A stretch of 44,676 nt of DNA from Paracoccaceae bacterium (GTDB lineage Bacteria > Pseudomonadota > Alphaproteobacteria > Rhodobacterales > Rhodobacteraceae). The first letter of the stretch is position 1. The number at the start of each line of letters is the position of its first letter. The position numbers were made by a program, and so were the translations under genes. The notes beneath the pieces were generated by a model that saw only the letters and a list, made by a program, of their open reading frames with translations, did not search any database and was not told the origin of the DNA. This document shows positions 25,823 to 35,019 of the stretch, one piece after another. The stretch is taken from positions 1-44,676 of the forward strand of contig CACPPZ010000011.1 in NCBI GenBank assembly GCA_902635985.1, given 5' to 3'.

Positions 25823-26212
25823 ATGGAGTTTATCTCCTTACTATTAGTAGCATTTCTCTTCGGAGGAATGTTACTGTTTTCCTTAGGGTTTGGTACACTT
25901 GCTTTCAAGTTTTTGGACGTACCTATTGCCCGGCAATTTATACGTAATACGTTTCCATTCTTTTATCTTTACGTATTCAGTGTCGCTATAATCGCTTCAT
26001 CGACTTTGGTGTTCAAAAATTTTGATGCTTTTTTATTAGTTTTCATCATTGCGATTACGACTATTCCAACTGGCTTAATTTTAATGCCAGAAATAAATTC
26101 GGCTTCGGATAACAAGCATAAGCGCAAATTTGTGTTACTGCATACAGCGTCCGTTCTTATTACATTAGCCCATATAGCTATTGCTGGATTTGCTCTGTAT
26201 TTATTGAAATAA
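25823..26212 (+). CDS. DUF4149-like membrane protein
   Basis: A 129-residue protein with four predicted transmembrane helices. The N-terminal LFGGMLLFSLGFGTLAFKFL followed by a short loop and FIRNTFPFFYLYVFS recalls the DUF4149/TMEM205-like family. Function unknown. It is the third gene of a small membrane-protein cluster at 25215-26212. Confidence 0.5.
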   Translation: MEFISLLLVAFLFGGMLLFSLGFGTLAFKFLDVPIARQFIRNTFPFFYLYVFSVAIIASSTLVFKNFDAFLLVFIIAITTIPTGLILMPEINSASDNKHKRKFVLLHTASVLITLAHIAIAGFALYLLK

Positions 26213-26399
26213 TGAAACAATTGCTTCATCAGGTCTAAAACTGGTTATTTAGTGGTCTCTTGTATTCAACACATTTTTTAGTTTTACTTATAATACTTTG
26301 GGATTATATCTTTGAGGTTTTAAAGCCTTAAACTTAGTCTTTCATGATATGATACTTTCCCGACAAAAACACTCAAGTAATTGAAAATAAACAAAAATC

Positions 26400-26427
26400 T
26401 TGACATTGGATTGGTAAGCATTATATG
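26400..26427 (+). promoter_or_regulatory. Possible sigma-70-type promoter
   Basis: TTGACA at 26400-26405 and TATATG at 26422-26427 are separated by 16 bases. They precede the small Cys-rich gene at 26493 by about 65 bases. This is a pattern match only. Confidence 0.4.
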
Positions 26428-26492
26428 TTAGTGATCGATCCCAGCTAGCCTATCGCAAGCCAGGATCATTGTTTTCAAATAGGATGATATTT

Positions 26493-26654
26493 ATGCAAGC
26501 TTGTGAGAAGTGTAATTTCTACGAAAATCAGAATAAATCCAGTGGATCCTGTAGGGTAAACCCGCCAATCGTTCTAAAGGATGATAATAAGGCTGTTTGG
26601 CCCTTAGTAACAGTCCATGACTGGTGCGGGCGCTTTGAAAATAAGGCAGCTTGA
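26493..26654 (+). CDS. Small Cys-rich protein, possible metal or iron-sulfur site
   Basis: A 53-residue protein with four cysteines: CEKC at residues 4-7, SCRVNPP near residue 20 and DWCGRF near residue 45. The pattern C-x2-C ... C ... C suggests a zinc or iron-sulfur site. ATG 26493 is chosen because the AGGA at 26481-26484 lies 8 bases upstream; longer starts (26484 ATG, 26469 TTG) fit less well. Similar short Cys proteins exist in alphaproteobacteria, but I cannot name a function. Confidence 0.5.
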   Translation: MQACEKCNFYENQNKSSGSCRVNPPIVLKDDNKAVWPLVTVHDWCGRFENKAA

Positions 26655-26732
26655 ATTTGCACAAATTTCCAATCAGCATAGGCTCGGCTTGTGCTGGATG
26701 GAATTACCTTTAAATATTTTTATAAGTCAGTT

Positions 26733-27044
26733 CTAAAACCCAAGTGTTTTGAAGCGCTCAGACTGATAAAAATAGTCAATGTCGCCCTCATAGTAGAATT
26801 CATCTTTCAGAGAAGCCCCAAAAACATCGTCATGAAATTTTTGCCGTGCTTTTTTATTTTTGTCTGCTACCGCTTGATTGGGATAAACTGCTACATCTAC
26901 AAATGATGATGGACCAGTATTGACGCACATACTCAGCTCTAGATGCGGAAAAATTCGTTCTCTCTCTTCTTTATATCTCTGAAGTGCATGTCGCATACTC
27001 TCTGGAGAAGTGAAGTCAAAAGAAGATACTCTGGCGATTGCCAT
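26733..27044 (-). CDS. Hypothetical protein
   Basis: A 103-residue soluble protein. The N-terminus MAIARVSSFDFTSPESMRHALQ and the alternating beta/alpha pattern could fit a small ferredoxin-like (ABM/Dabb) fold, but I cannot support a family. The AGGATAA just before the ATG is a good ribosome binding site. It converges on the Cys-rich gene. No signal peptide or membrane segment. Confidence 0.55.
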   Translation of the reverse strand: MAIARVSSFDFTSPESMRHALQRYKEERERIFPHLELSMCVNTGPSSFVDVAVYPNQAVADKNKKARQKFHDDVFGASLKDEFYYEGDIDYFYQSERFKTLGF

Positions 27045-27185
27045 TATTTATCCTTTCACCAAAAAAATAATTAGCCTTTTCATATTTTATATTACCTATT
27101 TCTTTCATTATTTAAATTGCTTCAAGCAAAAAAAATTGACTTGATTGTACTTTCAAAATCAACAATAAGACCCAAGTATCTGGAA

Positions 27186-27272
27186 GCCCACGTGGTGGAA
27201 TGGTAGACACAAGAGACTTAAAATCTCTGGGCTTAATAGGCCGTGCCAGTTCGAGTCTGGCCGTGGGTACCA
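27186..27272 (+). tRNA. tRNA-Leu (anticodon UAA)
   Basis: The acceptor stem GCCCACG pairs with CGTGGGT (first pair G-T). The anticodon arm AGAGA-CTTAAAA-TCTCT gives anticodon TAA. A long variable arm follows, as expected for a class II tRNA, and the T arm contains GTTCGAGTC. The discriminator A and CCA are encoded (ACCA, 27269-27272). Confidence 0.95.
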
Positions 27273-27492
27273 GATACGTCAAAAATAGTATTAAAATTAA
27301 GACGAATGATCATAAATGGATATCAAACTTTATTTTGTCCAGATTTTTGACACCCGAAGGGTTATTGTGTAACTCCCAAAGTGGCTAGGATCATAAAGTT
27401 ACGGACTTAAGTATTTCATCACGCTAAACGACAAATATTTTAAAATATATTTAAGTTGATGTAGAAGGCATTGAATTAAAAAGGACAGCAGA

Positions 27493-29346
27493 TTGAATAT
27501 GAAAAATTCAAATACGGTTTTGATTGATAGTAATCCAGGTAGAAATTCTCAAACTTATGGCATTGCAAGAGAACTAGGTACGGACGTAGATCTAATTCAT
27601 GAACCATCTGTTGGAGTTGTTGGTAACAAAGGCGACTCCCAATGTTATATTGGTGTTCTCCAAAAAGTGAATGTTATACATGAGGCACTCAAAGCCAGGG
27701 TTGGTAGTCAGCAAGGAAAATTGTCCATGCGATTAATACAGCCGGAGTTCACAGTTGCAACTTCAGATGGTATTCGAAATGGTACAAAAGAAATGAGATA
27801 CTCTCTAATTGGTAGGGAAGTCACTAACGATAGTCTATCTGAACACTTAAGCGCCACTGGGCTGGAGGGTGTTATCGCAGTAGTAGCATGTGACAAACCA
27901 CCTGTTGGTACACTTGCAGCCATTCTTGAGCACAACCGGCCAGCAATTATCATGTCAGATGGTTCAATAAGGCCCGGCGTTGATTCTAAAACTGGAGAAA
28001 GTATTGATCTTATTACTGCATACCAATTGGCGGGAAGCGCAGATGAGAAACTAAAGCGCAGGATAGCAAAAGAGGCCTGCCCAGGTTTTGGAAGTTGTGG
28101 AGGTATGTTTACCTATAACACAATGCAGTCATTTATTGGCGTTGTTGGCATGCAACCTCTACATATGATTTCTCCGGCCTCTCAGGACTCTAGGAGACTG
28201 AAGGAATTTCCGATTGAGCTGGTTGACTATCTTGCCAACCTAATCGACAAAAATATTACACCGCGCGATATTGTAACTCGAGACTCTTTAAGGAATGCAA
28301 TTATTGTTGCTATGTCCGTGGGAGGTTCAACTAATGTTCTTTTGCATGCCCCAGAAATAGCAAGAGCGGCCGGTTACAAAGATTTTTCAAAAGAAATTAT
28401 GAGCCCAGAAGAGTTCAACGATCTTTCTAGAAATATTATTCCAGTTGTAATTAATGCTCGACCATTTGGTCAATATTCAATGGTAGATATTGATGCCAAG
28501 GGGGGCATGCAAGTTATTGTTAAAGAGTTACTGGATGCCGGTCTATTAAATGGTGACACGTTAACTTGCACCGGCGAGACTCTTTCAGAGCAAATAAAGC
28601 GACTAGACCCACCTAAGCCTGACGGCGATGTGATTTACAGTGTAAAAAGCCCATTTAAAGAAACTGGCGGTTTGCGTCTTTTGGGTGGTAATTTATCGCC
28701 CGAATACAGTGCGGTTTTGAAATTAGCTGGTGTTGAGGGTGGATTAGAAAATAACGTTTTCAAAGGAAACGCAAAGGTATTTGATGGGGAACAGGAATTA
28801 CTCAAAGCATTGGACACACACCCAGAAGTTTTTGAGAATTTTGATATGATCGTAGTCCGTTACGAAGGTCCATTTGGTGCTCCAGGTATGCCTGAAATGC
28901 TGGACTCCACATCTAGAATAACTGCCCTATGTCGCGAGAAAGGTATTGTGGTTGCGCTTATGACAGACGGTCGTTTCTCTGGTGGATCTGTTGGGCTTGT
29001 AATTGGGCACGTTGGTCCGGAAGCAGCGGCTGGTGGCGCCATTGGTTTAATAGAGAATGGGGATGAAATACTTGTTGATTTGAATAAGAATGAACTCAGT
29101 TGTACGCAATTGCAGGATCCTAAAATTTTCGAAGAACGCCAACTGGCATGGAAAAAAATAGTAGAAAATAATAACGGAATGCATCCATCTGTGGGCGATG
29201 CTGATACACGTTTGCTTAATCGAATGCGAAATTCGGCAGTTTCGGCTGTGTTTGGTGCGGGAATGCACCCAAATCGCTCATTGTGGGTGAGGGATCCTAG
29301 AACTCCACAGAAATCGAATTTTCAACCTCATAACAAATTTAGATAG
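27493..29346 (+). CDS. IlvD/Edd family dehydratase (non-canonical)
   Basis: A 617-residue iron-sulfur dehydratase. The cluster cysteines appear in DSQCYIGV (near residue 50), VVACDKPPVG (near residue 131) and FGSCGGMFTYNTM (near residue 200), matching the DHAD scheme. The C-terminal swivel domain has GPFGAPGMPEM and the DGRFSGGSVGLVIGHVGPEA block. The N-terminal and substrate-loop sequences differ clearly from standard IlvD, so it may act on a sugar acid or another 2,3-dihydroxy acid rather than in Val/Ile synthesis. Start: TTG 27493, spaced well from AAGGA, or ATG 27499. Confidence 0.8.
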   Translation: MNMKNSNTVLIDSNPGRNSQTYGIARELGTDVDLIHEPSVGVVGNKGDSQCYIGVLQKVNVIHEALKARVGSQQGKLSMRLIQPEFTVATSDGIRNGTKEMRYSLIGREVTNDSLSEHLSATGLEGVIAVVACDKPPVGTLAAILEHNRPAIIMSDGSIRPGVDSKTGESIDLITAYQLAGSADEKLKRRIAKEACPGFGSCGGMFTYNTMQSFIGVVGMQPLHMISPASQDSRRLKEFPIELVDYLANLIDKNITPRDIVTRDSLRNAIIVAMSVGGSTNVLLHAPEIARAAGYKDFSKEIMSPEEFNDLSRNIIPVVINARPFGQYSMVDIDAKGGMQVIVKELLDAGLLNGDTLTCTGETLSEQIKRLDPPKPDGDVIYSVKSPFKETGGLRLLGGNLSPEYSAVLKLAGVEGGLENNVFKGNAKVFDGEQELLKALDTHPEVFENFDMIVVRYEGPFGAPGMPEMLDSTSRITALCREKGIVVALMTDGRFSGGSVGLVIGHVGPEAAAGGAIGLIENGDEILVDLNKNELSCTQLQDPKIFEERQLAWKKIVENNNGMHPSVGDADTRLLNRMRNSAVSAVFGAGMHPNRSLWVRDPRTPQKSNFQPHNKFR

Positions 29347-29494
29347 TTCAGTCTTAACTGATCTAACTTCGCGTTGGCGCTGATCTTTGTAATCCTAGTC
29401 AATATCATATTGTGACGGGATTATAGTGGGTCTATTGTGCTTGTTGTAAGCATTTATAGGTTGAATATAAGATGAGTTGGGAAGGATCTGAAAA

Positions 29495-30523
29495 TTGAAG
29501 GTAGTCTATACAGAAGCGCATAGGAAAAGAGCATCCAAGACAGAGCTATATGGCGGTGAATTGGTTAGCCCTTTTGAATGTCCAGAAAGAATGGATTACA
29601 TCCTTGATCGGCTTAACAAAACAGGTTTTGGTGAAGTCATTTCTCCTCATGAGGTACAATCAACAGCGTTATACAAAATCCATGACAAGGACTATTTATC
29701 ATTTTTGAAATCAGCATGGGATGAATGGAAAACAGCGGGTTTTAAAGGTGAAGCCATTGCTACCGTTTGGCAATCCCGCTCTATGCCTTCATCTTATATA
29801 CCAGATTTTATAGAGGGCAAGATGGGATATTATTGTCTGGCCGCTGAAACTTCCATCAGTAATGGAACAGCGGATGCTGCTTGGGAATCGCTTAATGTCG
29901 CGCTGTGTGGGGCCGAGCATATTTTGTCTGGTGATGTTTCGGCCTTTTCACTTTGCCGCCCGCCAGGACATCACGCTTCAAATGATCAATTTGGCGGTTA
30001 TTGTTTTATAAATAACGCCTCTGTGGCCGCTCAGCATATGCGTGACAAGGGGTTGGATAAAGTTGCTGTACTTGATGTAGATTTTCATCATGGCAACGGA
30101 ACGCAGGCTATTTTTTATAATCGTTCAGATGTTCTATTCCTATCTTTACACGGTGACCCTATGCATGCATTTCCTCATTTTCTAGGACATGCAGATGAGG
30201 TTGGCTACAGTGAAGGAGAGGGTTTTAACTTTAATTATCCGATGCCAGCCGGAACTTCCTTTTCCAAATGGAGTGAATCACTAGAATTGGCGCTGCAACA
30301 GATATCAAAATTTGGTGCTGATGCACTTATCGTGTCGCTTGGTGTCGACACCTTTGAAAAGGATCCGATCAGTTTTTTCAAACTGGCTAGTGATGATTTT
30401 ATTAAAATGGGTGCACGTATCGCCTCGTTGAAGTTGCCAACATTATTTGTCATGGAGGGGGGATATGCTGTCAAGGAAATCGGAATTAATACGGTTAATG
30501 TCTTGATGGGGTTTGAAGCGTAA
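29495..30523 (+). CDS. Acetylpolyamine amidohydrolase-like (class II HDAC family) deacetylase
   Basis: A 342-residue zinc hydrolase. The N-terminus (KVVYTEAHRKRASKTEL, then ECPERMDYIL) is typical of acetylpolyamine amidohydrolases. The catalytic His pair is in RPPGHHAS, zinc ligands are in DVDFHHGNG (Asp and His) and SLGVDTFEKDP (Asp), and the late Gly-rich EGGYAV loop is present. It would deacetylate acetylated polyamines or related amides. The start is TTG 29495, 8 bases after GGGAAGGA. No obvious operon partner. Confidence 0.85.
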   Translation: MKVVYTEAHRKRASKTELYGGELVSPFECPERMDYILDRLNKTGFGEVISPHEVQSTALYKIHDKDYLSFLKSAWDEWKTAGFKGEAIATVWQSRSMPSSYIPDFIEGKMGYYCLAAETSISNGTADAAWESLNVALCGAEHILSGDVSAFSLCRPPGHHASNDQFGGYCFINNASVAAQHMRDKGLDKVAVLDVDFHHGNGTQAIFYNRSDVLFLSLHGDPMHAFPHFLGHADEVGYSEGEGFNFNYPMPAGTSFSKWSESLELALQQISKFGADALIVSLGVDTFEKDPISFFKLASDDFIKMGARIASLKLPTLFVMEGGYAVKEIGINTVNVLMGFEA

Positions 30524-30551
30524 GCTTTTAATCAGACGGTATTATTAATTC

Positions 30552-30725
30552 TTAGGTAGCCTTAAATAAAAGTCCTAAAGCCGTAATAAGTAATACAATT
30601 AAAACAGCTAGCCTAAAATTAGCTGGTGATAATCGTGATCGAATTTTGGTACCTTACTGCAGGCCAAATAATACTAGAACTAATCCGATTATAGAAAGTT
30701 TTATAGCGTCTAACGTGAAGAGCTC
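30552..30725 (-). pseudogene. Decayed C-terminal remnant of a TauE/SafE-like permease
   Basis: On the minus strand one frame reads a hydrophobic segment (LSIIGLVLVLFGLQ), an in-frame TAA (30654-30656), then RSRLSPANFRLAVLIVLLIT and a stop at 30552-30554. The order helix, basic RLSP-x-x-F loop, final leucine-rich helix is that of the last 50 residues of TauE/SafE membrane transporters. Nothing upstream matches the rest of the family. I read it as a broken leftover. It lies in the 293-base gap between two intact genes. Confidence 0.45.
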
Positions 30726-30816
30726 GAGGGTTTGGGAAGCACAAAATTTATGAAAATCAGATGTTACTTTTTTAATGATTTTGAATGACTTCCTTAGACT
30801 ATTTTGCACTATACGA

Positions 30817-32517
30817 TTAATTTGATAGCCAGCTGGGTAAATCAGATTTTGCTAAACCACTCTGTGCTGTTTTTGCGCAGTCTTCTAAGCTACCAAAGCG
30901 TGTTTTCCTACCAGTCAATCCGTGTGCATAATGTGCATATTTACCTGAATTAGTCATAATTACAGAAGTGTTATTTGGAAAAATTGGCTCGGTAATAGAA
31001 CACCAGCAGATATCAGAAATAACCTGAATGCCAGTTCTCTCTAACTCCTCCAGTATGCCTTCGTCTTTTGCCTGGGAAAGTACATCACGTCCTATTGTTA
31101 TAATTGTTTTTACATTTGGACTACAAGATTTTCCATTGAAAAATTTTACAAAATTACGGCACTCTGATAACGAAGCATGTGGGCTTCCAATAGCCACTAG
31201 ATCAACATTTATATCAGCATTATTAAAATCTTTCCAAAGCGTCACTAAATGTTCACGAGTAATTTTGAATTTATCCATTTGTTGGATACTTGAAAGCTTA
31301 TCTCCGGGTGTATGTCCATTTATATGAAGCATTGGTGCGGCGGATGTTGTGCCAAATGCAGCGCAAATTGCTTTCATATCATCACCTGTTAGAGAGGTTT
31401 TTTCTAGACCAGTTACTAGAGGAATTTTGTTAGGAGAAAACTTACCTATTAACCATCCAATCATTGGCCAAATCGAATCATCAAATTTGTTTGGTAAGTC
31501 AATGCTGATTTCATATTTTGGCATTCTCTCCTCACTCAGATATACACCTGCTTTGGGCGCCCGCCCTGTCATAGCAACAAATAAATCAAAGTAATCAGGA
31601 TGCTTTTGTGTTTTTGCCCCCAAAATTGAATTTGCATATATCACGGCATTTGACTCGGACCACCCAATAACTTCATGCTCTTTGGGTATCTCTTCTAACA
31701 AGTAGGGAGCACATGTGTAGGTCGGTAGCGCGCCCATTTTTACATAGGCATCTGCGAGACGACTTGCCTTATTTCCAAAATCTGGTTTAATTCCTTGGCT
31801 CTGCCAGTTATTACGATTAACCGAAATTGCGTTTATTGTTGTTGGAATGCTTATGCTTGCCCCTAGCTGGTACATTTTTTCAGCGAAAATTAAATTTGCA
31901 TCATGAGCAAGAATACAGCCATCTATATGTCCCTTTGTTACGTCAATCAATTCTTTGGCGTTTTGTATTGCTGCCATTTTACATATTGTTTCCATGGCTA
32001 TTTGTTGAGCAGCCCCATGATTTCCGTCAAGAATACTTTGGTCTTTTGAATTTAAATTCAGTGTATCAATATTTAACTCTCTTAGTTTGATTCTTTCTGA
32101 TCCAAACATGAGCGTATTTTCAAAAATTTCTGCTTTATCTGCCATAGCAAGAGCAGAATATATATCTTTTGGTAGTCTAAGAATTGCGACCTTTTTATCA
32201 AATAGCTGATCTGCTACAATTGCACCCAAAGTCAGAATTTCTTCTGTTTCGTGAAAAATTAGTGCAGCTGGAGCAAGCCCATTTTGTGCTAATTGTAAAA
32301 GAACACCGCTACCGCTACATGATCCTCTGGACGTCGGCATTAATATAAATTTTTTAGATAGAAAGTTTCCGTGATTAGGATGATGTACATCAATTATATA
32401 TCCTGTCTTAGGGTCCACCCCGCCCCAAAAGCTTAATCCCTCGTTGCATTCAAATATTTCACCTTTTACGTTTGTGTTTACAATTATCTCAGCATTTGTA
32501 CGAAAATCATGTGGCAT
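30817..32517 (-). CDS. Aconitase X (fused swivel and catalytic domains)
   Basis: A 566-residue AcnX-type dehydratase. The N-terminal swivel domain (about residues 1-130) carries TSRGSCSGSGVLLQLAQNG, and the rest is the AcnX catalytic domain (HDANLIFAEKMYQLGASISIP, then YLSEERMPKYEISI). The fused bacterial type is known mainly as cis-3-hydroxy-L-proline dehydratase. No hydroxyproline epimerase or imine reductase gene is next to it, so the substrate is open. ATG 32517 is preferred over TTG 32526. It is divergent from the D-threonine-aldolase-like gene. Confidence 0.85.
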   Translation of the reverse strand: MPHDFRTNAEIIVNTNVKGEIFECNEGLSFWGGVDPKTGYIIDVHHPNHGNFLSKKFILMPTSRGSCSGSGVLLQLAQNGLAPAALIFHETEEILTLGAIVADQLFDKKVAILRLPKDIYSALAMADKAEIFENTLMFGSERIKLRELNIDTLNLNSKDQSILDGNHGAAQQIAMETICKMAAIQNAKELIDVTKGHIDGCILAHDANLIFAEKMYQLGASISIPTTINAISVNRNNWQSQGIKPDFGNKASRLADAYVKMGALPTYTCAPYLLEEIPKEHEVIGWSESNAVIYANSILGAKTQKHPDYFDLFVAMTGRAPKAGVYLSEERMPKYEISIDLPNKFDDSIWPMIGWLIGKFSPNKIPLVTGLEKTSLTGDDMKAICAAFGTTSAAPMLHINGHTPGDKLSSIQQMDKFKITREHLVTLWKDFNNADINVDLVAIGSPHASLSECRNFVKFFNGKSCSPNVKTIITIGRDVLSQAKDEGILEELERTGIQVISDICWCSITEPIFPNNTSVIMTNSGKYAHYAHGLTGRKTRFGSLEDCAKTAQSGLAKSDLPSWLSN

Positions 32518-32745
32518 AATATGCAACTTTAAAATGTTCCTAGTATCAAAGTAATTAATATATTAAATTATAAGTTTTGACTAATGGATATGGTGATCTT
32601 TTCATGAATTGATAGTCAAACCAAAAGTAGACCCTGTAACTTAGAAAACGTGTAAGGGGACCAAACGGCTTACTATGAATGATCAAATTAGTCAGATATG
32701 ATACAAAGTACTTAGGTAACTTTCTAAGACAAAAGAGGTCTTATA

Positions 32746-33831
32746 ATGAGCGATTTGCTGGCATTAAAGAAAGAGATAATTAAGAAATATGGTACACCCT
32801 GTGCCGTTGTTGATCTCAATGTTCTAGAAGGGAATATTTCTCGTGTTCAGAAACTTTGTGACAAAGCAGGGGTTTCAAATCGACCACATATTAAAACTCA
32901 TAAATCTGGGGAAATCGCACTTATGCAACTTAATGCGGGAGCATCTGGGGTCACTTGCCAGAAATTAGGTGAAGCAGAAGTTATGGCAAGTGCGGGCGTC
33001 AAGGATATTCTTATAGCAACTAACGTACTGGGTGCTGCGTCGTCAGGTGCACTAGCAGCTTTGCAAAAACGTATCTCCTTGAAAGTGTGTACCGATAATA
33101 CCTATTCAATAAAAGCTTATTCTGATGCTGCGAGGGATGCTGGGCGCGTTTTGGATGTGTTAGTTGAATGTGATACAGGTCAAAAGCGTGCTGGCGTCGA
33201 AACTCCCGAAGAAGCGTTTCGTCTGGCTAAGTTGATTGAAGATGACAGCTATCTTAATTTTAAAGGACTTCTTTATTACCCAACTAAAGATACCTGGAAT
33301 GAAACAGAGTTTTTCAATGCAAAACTGATAAAGTTCTTGAGTCAGATAAATTTGATCCCAGAAATAGTATCTACAGGGGGCACCCCAAACCTTCAAAGCG
33401 TAGGAAAGCTAAGTGGGTCTACAGAGCACAGGGCCGGAACATGTGTTTTTAATGATTTAATGATGATTAATGATGGATTTGCTACGATCGACGACTGTGC
33501 TCTTAGAGTTTATACCAGTGTAGTAAGTCGTGCTGGTAAAGACCGTGGTATTTTAGACGCAGGCTCAAAAACATTGACCTCAGATCTTGGTGGGTTAACT
33601 GGCTATGGTTCAATTCTCGAATATCCTGACGCAATTATTGAAAAATTAGCTGAGGAGCATGGTTTTCTCAATCTTATAAATTGCGCAGTTCAACCTGAAG
33701 TAGGAGAAATTGTTCGAGTAATACCTAATCATGTATGTGTTGTCGTAAATATGTTTAATGAATTAGTTTTGGTTCGTGATTCAAAAATAATAGACGTGAT
33801 AAAGGTTGAAGCTCGTGGGCTGCTCGTATAA
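32746..33831 (+). CDS. D-threonine aldolase / D-3-hydroxyaspartate aldolase family (PLP)
   Basis: A 361-residue fold-type III PLP enzyme. The PLP lysine is in RPHIKTHKSGE (Lys50). The C-terminal metal site is the HxC motif PNHVCVVVN together with upstream acidic residues. Family members split D-threonine or D-3-hydroxyaspartate to glycine plus an aldehyde, or dehydrate D-serine. The TSDLGGLTGYGSI block is typical. AAGAGG precedes the ATG. It is divergent from aconitase X (228 bases between starts) and converges on the Gfo/Idh gene. Confidence 0.85.
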   Translation: MSDLLALKKEIIKKYGTPCAVVDLNVLEGNISRVQKLCDKAGVSNRPHIKTHKSGEIALMQLNAGASGVTCQKLGEAEVMASAGVKDILIATNVLGAASSGALAALQKRISLKVCTDNTYSIKAYSDAARDAGRVLDVLVECDTGQKRAGVETPEEAFRLAKLIEDDSYLNFKGLLYYPTKDTWNETEFFNAKLIKFLSQINLIPEIVSTGGTPNLQSVGKLSGSTEHRAGTCVFNDLMMINDGFATIDDCALRVYTSVVSRAGKDRGILDAGSKTLTSDLGGLTGYGSILEYPDAIIEKLAEEHGFLNLINCAVQPEVGEIVRVIPNHVCVVVNMFNELVLVRDSKIIDVIKVEARGLLV

Positions 33832-33900
33832 CACGATTGTTGTTTCTTCACGGATAAATCAGCTTAGTAAATTAAAAATATAAACTTTAAAATTCTTATT

Positions 33901-35019
33901 TTAAACTCGAATCCATCTATTAGTTTTTGATGATTTTTGTATTGACTCAATAAGTTGTTGGATACGCATTCCCTGCCTAAATGAGAATGGCTCAGGCCCA
34001 ATTCCCATAATTGCATTTAAGTAGCCAGCAATTTCTATTGCTTTCAAATCATTAAAGCCAATTTGGTGTCCTGGCGCCACGCAAAAATTACCGTATGGAT
34101 GATGATTGGGTGCAGCCTCGATTTTTCTGAATCCATGCCGGCCTAATGCATCGTTTAAAGAATAAAAGTGTAACTCATTTAATCTCTCTTGGCTAAAAAA
34201 AAGAGCACCTTTTGATCCATGAATTTCGAAATCATGTTGCATTTTTCGGCCGGTTGCCACCCAATTTCCTTCGATGTAACCTGAAGCTCCATTAGAAAAT
34301 CGTAAGAAAGCCCGTCCTATATCGTCTACTCGTACGGCCCTATTTCCACCGCCGATGTCAGGACGCTCAGAAATTAAATTAATGCAATCCCCCATTACTT
34401 CTCTAATGTTACCTAACAGAAATTCCGCGGTAGCTAATGCGTGGCTTCCTAAATCAGCAAGTGCTCCTCCACCTACGGGTTCGTGGCGAAATGTAAACGG
34501 GTCATTAGCATTCGACATATAATCCTCGGCATGGATTCCTCGATATGAACGAATTTCACCCAGCTCACCGGCTGTAATCATTTCTTTTGCGAGTTTTATC
34601 ATTGGATTACACACATAGTTGAACCCAACCTGTGTTTTTACTCCCATTTTTTCAGCGGCATTAGTCATTTCTAAAGCATCTGAAACGAGTGGTGCTAAAG
34701 GCTTCTCACAATAGACGTGCTTACCAGCAGAGATAGCTTCAAGCGCCATCTCTTTGTGAAGTGCATTAGGTGCCGTGATATCGATAATGTCAATTTCTGG
34801 GTTCTGCACTAAATCACGCCAGTTATCTGTTGAGTTCGTAAACCCAAACCCATCTGCTGCTGTTTTTGCTTCTTGCTTGTTGATATCGGCTAAGGTGTGA
34901 AGATTTAATTTTGCTGGTATATTAAACACTTTTTGGGCCGTGGCGAAACCAAATACATGTGCTTTTCCCATAAAGCCTGAGCCGATCAGGCCTATTGAAA
35001 GAACGGGTTTATTAGTCAT
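33901..35019 (-). CDS. Gfo/Idh/MocA family NAD(P)-dependent oxidoreductase
   Basis: A 372-residue dehydrogenase. The Rossmann motif is IGLIGSGFMGKAH near residue 9, the family EKP motif is YCEKPLAP near residue 104, and the catalytic-domain block GGALADLGSHALATAEFLLG is near residue 188. Substrates of the family are sugars, inositols and related polyols; the neighbouring IolD-like gene makes a cyclitol plausible. It is the last gene of a tight three-gene minus-strand operon, overlapping the upstream gene by 4 bases. Confidence 0.9.
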   Translation of the reverse strand: MTNKPVLSIGLIGSGFMGKAHVFGFATAQKVFNIPAKLNLHTLADINKQEAKTAADGFGFTNSTDNWRDLVQNPEIDIIDITAPNALHKEMALEAISAGKHVYCEKPLAPLVSDALEMTNAAEKMGVKTQVGFNYVCNPMIKLAKEMITAGELGEIRSYRGIHAEDYMSNANDPFTFRHEPVGGGALADLGSHALATAEFLLGNIREVMGDCINLISERPDIGGGNRAVRVDDIGRAFLRFSNGASGYIEGNWVATGRKMQHDFEIHGSKGALFFSQERLNELHFYSLNDALGRHGFRKIEAAPNHHPYGNFCVAPGHQIGFNDLKAIEIAGYLNAIMGIGPEPFSFRQGMRIQQLIESIQKSSKTNRWIRV

